Shown: positions 60,571 to 64,000 of the stretch, one piece after another
Position numbering within the stretch: the first letter of the stretch is position 1
Layout of the letters: the number at the start of each line of letters is the position of its first letter
NCBI GenBank assembly: GCA_916613615.1
Contig: OU744720.1
Coordinates: 69,208,471-69,272,470, forward strand
DNA length: 64,000 bases
Source: Steromphala cineraria
Lineage: Eukaryota; Mollusca; Gastropoda; Trochida; Trochidae
Reading direction: 5' to 3'
Made by a program: the position numbers and the translations under genes
The notes under the pieces: model-generated
Told to the model about the DNA's origin: nothing
What the model saw: the letters and a program-made list of their open reading frames with translations, nothing else
Database searches by the model: none

Positions 60571-61780
60571 GTGTTCTTATGCTTTTTTGCTTCGGAAATT
60601 TGCTAATGTGAAATCAAATACCCTTTTTTACTTCAAACGTAAATGTACACATGATTAAATTGTAGATTGTTTGAAATAGTATTGCAATTTCTTCTCATTC
60701 AAAATGTTATCAAATATGTGTTGAAACCGAATACATGCTTTTAAGTGGTACACAGTTGTCAAAATTATACACTAACAGTCAACTTATGGATCTTTTTGCT
60801 TTCAAAAGAATCATTTTACGCTTTTTCTGTACACTGGTGCTATTTCTAATGATGGTAAAGATATAAAAGGGTGAAATATTAAATGGTAAGTACAGCTTCA
60901 GCTGTTGTACAATTATCTGGACAGTCATGGAATATTACAACAGTATTTGAATCTCACATCTCTCAAAGTGTTTCTGTAGACGATAATAATGCCAAATCTT
61001 GACGGGATTCACTATACATTTACATCTTCATATGTTTCTTATTTATCAATTACTTTGATACTTTGCAATAGATACACATTAAACATTCTAACCCTGTATT
61101 CATCTCTAAACCAGGGAAACCGCAGTTATTCCCTCGAACGAATAAGCTTAGTGTTTTATGTTGAGTTTCCCTCGAAATTTACACTTTCTTTATATAGTGA
61201 TAGTCCTCTTTTATGAAATGATCTACAAATCCTTTTCACAATCTTCTTTAAAGATTTTTCATTAATCTCCAAATAATAATTATGTATTTTTTATTGAAAA
61301 TATTTAGGTGAACTACATGTTCACTTCTGCAACTTTATCATTAAGTATATTTCTGCAATCGAATTCTAAAATTTAAATCTGAAACCTTACTCTATTGCAA
61401 ATTTCTTTCACCAGATTCTCTCTGTCTGTTTTTCTAGCAGTCAGAGAAGCCAAATGAAATCAAGCCAACCAATCACAGCATAAACTTATCTACTCTATAG
61501 TAAAAATGACAACAACTATGGTAATTTCCCAAATACCTTACCTTTGTTACAAATGATTAACCCTATTGCAGGAAGATATTAAATCCTATGTACTATAGAT
61601 TTTATGTATTACTATAGGTGTTAAAGTTTAATATAATTATTTCAAATCACCGAGTCATATAACAAAGACAAATATGTCAACCAACATTTCACTGATTGCA
61701 AAAATTCGCATAAACAAATGAAACTTCGTTCTTCAAAAACTTTCTCCTCTTTTAGAACTTCTACTGCTAGAACACTTCGA
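60571..61780. other. No gene supported
   Basis: The segment near 60,990-61,050 aligns with 38,860-38,920 of unit 3. No frame is kept between them. Confidence 0.5.
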
Positions 61781-61787
61781 TCCACCT

Positions 61788-61910
61788 ACAGTAGAACACG
61801 GATATAGCGAACTCGGATATAGCGAACAATCGGATATAACGTTCCTATATAATATCATCAAAATTATATGCGTATAGCGAACACCGGGTATAGCGAACTA
61901 AATTCAGATG
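61788..61910. mobile_element. Solo terminal sequence with GGATATAGCGAAC repeats
   Basis: TACAGTAGAACACGGATATA is followed by three to four variants of CGGATATAGCGAAC. Such short repeats next to a TA are typical of the ends of pogo/Tigger-like Tc1/mariner elements. The second end was not found, so this is a fragment. Confidence 0.45.
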
Positions 61911-62099
61911 GGTGCTTGAAGCAAACGGCAGGCGTCTAATGTCGTAAAGAGCTCTATCCTCCTGGTTTGTGGTAGCTTTTGATCTTCCTGATCCTGGAGG
62001 TCCCTCACATCATTTGTTTGTGCATGCTTCCTGACCTGACGGTTTAGGTTTAAGTGTTTATATAATTAGTACTAAAGAAGAACCGATGTTGATTATTTT

Positions 62100-62348
62100 A
62101 TGATTTGTTATATTTTCATGTTTTGTACTTTTGTCATTTTTGATATCAGACTTTGTCTTACCGATTGCGTAAAGATGTTTATCCTAATATTCTTATCAAT
62201 TTTTGCACTTTTCTTTTACATTATTAGGAGAAATGAAAAGAAAAGATGCAGAGTTACAAGACATTTTACCGGTGTTTATTTTATGAAAAAAAGACTTTGT
62301 ACGACGAATGCAGTAAAAAAACATTCATTCAATCTACATGGGAAGTGA
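62100..62348 (+). CDS. Possible single-pass membrane exon (82-codon frame)
   Basis: The frame holds a convincing hydrophobic segment, MFILIFLSIFALFFYI, followed at once by basic residues (IRRNEKKRCR), the layout of a type I membrane protein crossing into the cytoplasm. An acceptor-like TTTTTGATATCAG lies just before it (to 62,150) and a possible donor (CCG|GTGTTT) after ACAAGACATTTTACCGG. It sits in unit 5 between blocks C and D. AT-rich DNA easily encodes hydrophobic runs, so support is limited. Confidence 0.28.
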   Translation: MICYIFMFCTFVIFDIRLCLTDCVKMFILIFLSIFALFFYIIRRNEKKRCRVTRHFTGVYFMKKRLCTTNAVKKHSFNLHGK

Positions 62349-62829
62349 ACAATTATTCAATTGGTCAGAGATGCACGGTCGGGGGTATAAGTGAGCCACG
62401 CTCACTCTTTTGCTTGTTGGGATGTGTTTTATAGAAAATGGGAGACTATGAAGACTTTTGACAAGATACTTAAGTTTGACCAGATGGAATGAAAGAATGG
62501 AATTACCGATATTACAACTACCATGTTTTCAGAATAATGTTACTTGTTTCTTGATGATTTTAATATCTAGATGCGAAACGTTATCTGTATGAAATGTCCT
62601 CCCCCTAAACTGCTAAATTGAGTTTTTGCCATATCATACGATTATTTCTACTTCCACATTGTTTTCTGTCTTAACAGCAAATTTTGCTGCTGAAAAAAAC
62701 ATGGAGGTGCTCATTATTTATTCATATGTAAAATATGACACTCAAAAGATAATTCTTCAAAATCGTCCTTTAGTTTTGAAACGTCTACATCGTCCTTTGA
62801 TTATTAGCACATTCCGATAATAACACATA

Positions 62830-63000
62830 TGTGAGCGACCTGCAGTGGAAGGAATCTAACCTTAGCTCTTATCAGTAAGATGTATTACCTGAAGCACTTG
62901 TGAATCAACTCTAATTGGCGGGGAAAACACATCGAAGTGAATTCTTCTCTCCGACACAGTCATTCATTCTAATGCCCTAGCTGTTATTATCAAACCGTAC
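62830..63000 (+). pseudogene. Conserved block D with shared splice-donor site (unit 5)
   Basis: Donor-like ATCA|GTAAGATG (62,875) in the same aligned place as 25,224 and 39,516, followed by CACTTGTGAATCAACTCTAA and TTGGCGGGGAA as in unit 3. Confidence 0.4.
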
Positions 63001-64000
63001 CGGACATTGTTAGGATTTTGCCAAAATATCATAAATAAGAACATTAAATGTTGTCTAGAGAACCACAAAGAAGAAGAAGATAAAACTATTTAAAATCAAA
63101 TAATACGATATCAAATTTTATATATTTATTTCAAATACATGATTTTAGTAATGTAATGATAATTGTCACTTTTGAACTTTTGAACTTTTATACATTGTGT
63201 TATATTTTTCTAAACAATATTGAATTTCATTTATTATTTACAATGTTTCCTAAGAACACTATCATACGGATTTTTGACTTCTATGGTGAAATTGGCTTTT
63301 CTGTACTTGGCAGTCATCCCCTGAACTGGACGGAAAACAATCGAAGTGGAATCACGAAACATCACATCCAGCTGGTACACGGGATTGTTCGAAAGGTCAG
63401 GGACTAATCTTAAATAGAAGGGGTCATTAAACTGAAGGAACTACTACCTCTTTGAACGCTTGTACCATGCTTTCACTTGTTTCAGGGCTCAACTATAGGG
63501 TTCTTATTTGTACCTTATCTATATTTAATACAAGCCATCGAGCATTCTTATCTAGATGTCCTTGACGGCGCATAAGGAGGGAACCATATGGTGAATTGTA
63601 CTTAAATAAATGACCTGGTATTTAAAGATATTTAAAACATTGTTAAAACCCTACTAACGCATTTACTGTTCCGTAAATAAAGCTAACATCCTGACTGTAG
63701 TTCAGGCAAGAATTTAAAATTGCTAACTACATAAACAACGAGCTATTGTACCATCATAAACCTATCGTTCTTCATCAGTTCAAAGCAAACAAATTGAAAC
63801 TGAGCATTTGTTTAAATGTATTTGGCACCTGAGCGTGTAATAGGAAATATTGTTCGTATGTGATATTGATTGTTTTCTAAGGCCACTTAGAAAAGCTAAC
63901 TCAACTCTAGGATTAAATATTATCATTTCAAAATAAAAACATCTGTTAGAAACTGTGATTGGTTATGATAATAGATTATTTAAAACGTAAGCGCTGTATT
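63001..64000. other. Window end, one weak frame
   Basis: A frame at 63,156-63,407 has a second half of normal amino-acid variety (DFYGEIGFSVLGSHPLNW) in less AT-rich DNA (63,270-63,404), but no motif or splice context decides it. The last 590 bp show nothing. Confidence 0.3.

Larger units (their letters stand above)
57147..64000 (+). repeat. Tandem array unit 5 (continues to or past the window edge)
   Basis: Block A (57,147), B (58,350), C' (59,453), C (60,485) and D (62,830-63,000) occur in order. It has both C-type blocks, which other units show singly. No large transposon was found in it. Confidence 0.65.

Noticed and set aside
1..64000. CRISPR arrays, rRNA, tRNA genes, bacterial promoters or operons
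   Set aside because: No spacer-repeat pattern, no conserved rRNA words, no cloverleaf with intact internal promoter boxes; spliced genes and the transposon set indicate an animal nuclear genome.

Overview
The window reads as AT-rich (roughly two-thirds A+T) nuclear DNA from an invertebrate animal, most likely a bivalve mollusc. The evidence is indirect: a tandem-repeat element with ACGG/ACAG microsatellite tracts, of the kind described in bivalves as 'pearl', many short TTAA- or 8-bp-flanked MITEs, a PIF/Harbinger transposon with spliced genes, a Tc1-like remnant, a hAT remnant and a LINE tail with an RNase H domain. I see no bacterial-style operon, rRNA, convincing tRNA or CRISPR array. Apart from transposon genes, no complete host protein-coding gene can be read; host sequence seems to be intergenic, intronic or pseudogenic.

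Layout. 1-18.8 kb: AT-rich spacer with several MITEs, a possible 6.6-kb TTAA-flanked element (5.5-12.1 kb) holding small opposed exon candidates, and two copies of a minus-strand candidate exon (4.65 and 13.3 kb) that keep a splice donor in the same place. 18.8-64 kb: a head-to-tail array of at least five diverged copies of one unit (start points near 18.80, 23.19, 36.80, 43.43 and 57.15 kb). The underlying unit is about 6.2-6.6 kb where it can be measured. Each unit starts with the same exon-like block after a pyrimidine tract, and later blocks recur in the same order (some lost from some copies). The blocks carry splice-site-like borders but also stops that differ from copy to copy, so the array looks like a decayed tandem gene or exon family of unknown identity.

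Mobile DNA has expanded the units unequally. Unit 1 has the pearl-like element (19.6-20.6 kb). Unit 2 has a 7.38-kb Harbinger element (28,178-35,558) with 3-bp CAG target duplication; its transposase reads through three exons (about 349 aa) with the catalytic acids present, while its Myb/SANT partner gene carries a one-base frameshift and two MITEs in an intron. The matching place in unit 3 (about 43,140) is the empty site, which orders the events: duplication first, Harbinger insertion later. Unit 4 is the most heavily interrupted: a 144-bp palindrome that breaks the first exon block, a 5'-truncated LINE, a Tc1 remnant, a 1.56-kb TTAA element rich in GCGTATG words, a perfect 34-bp-arm foldback, two SINE-like copies, two inverted-repeat MITEs (one with a 14-bp flanking duplication) and a broken hAT element. 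Unit 5 is the least interrupted and runs towards the right edge of the window.
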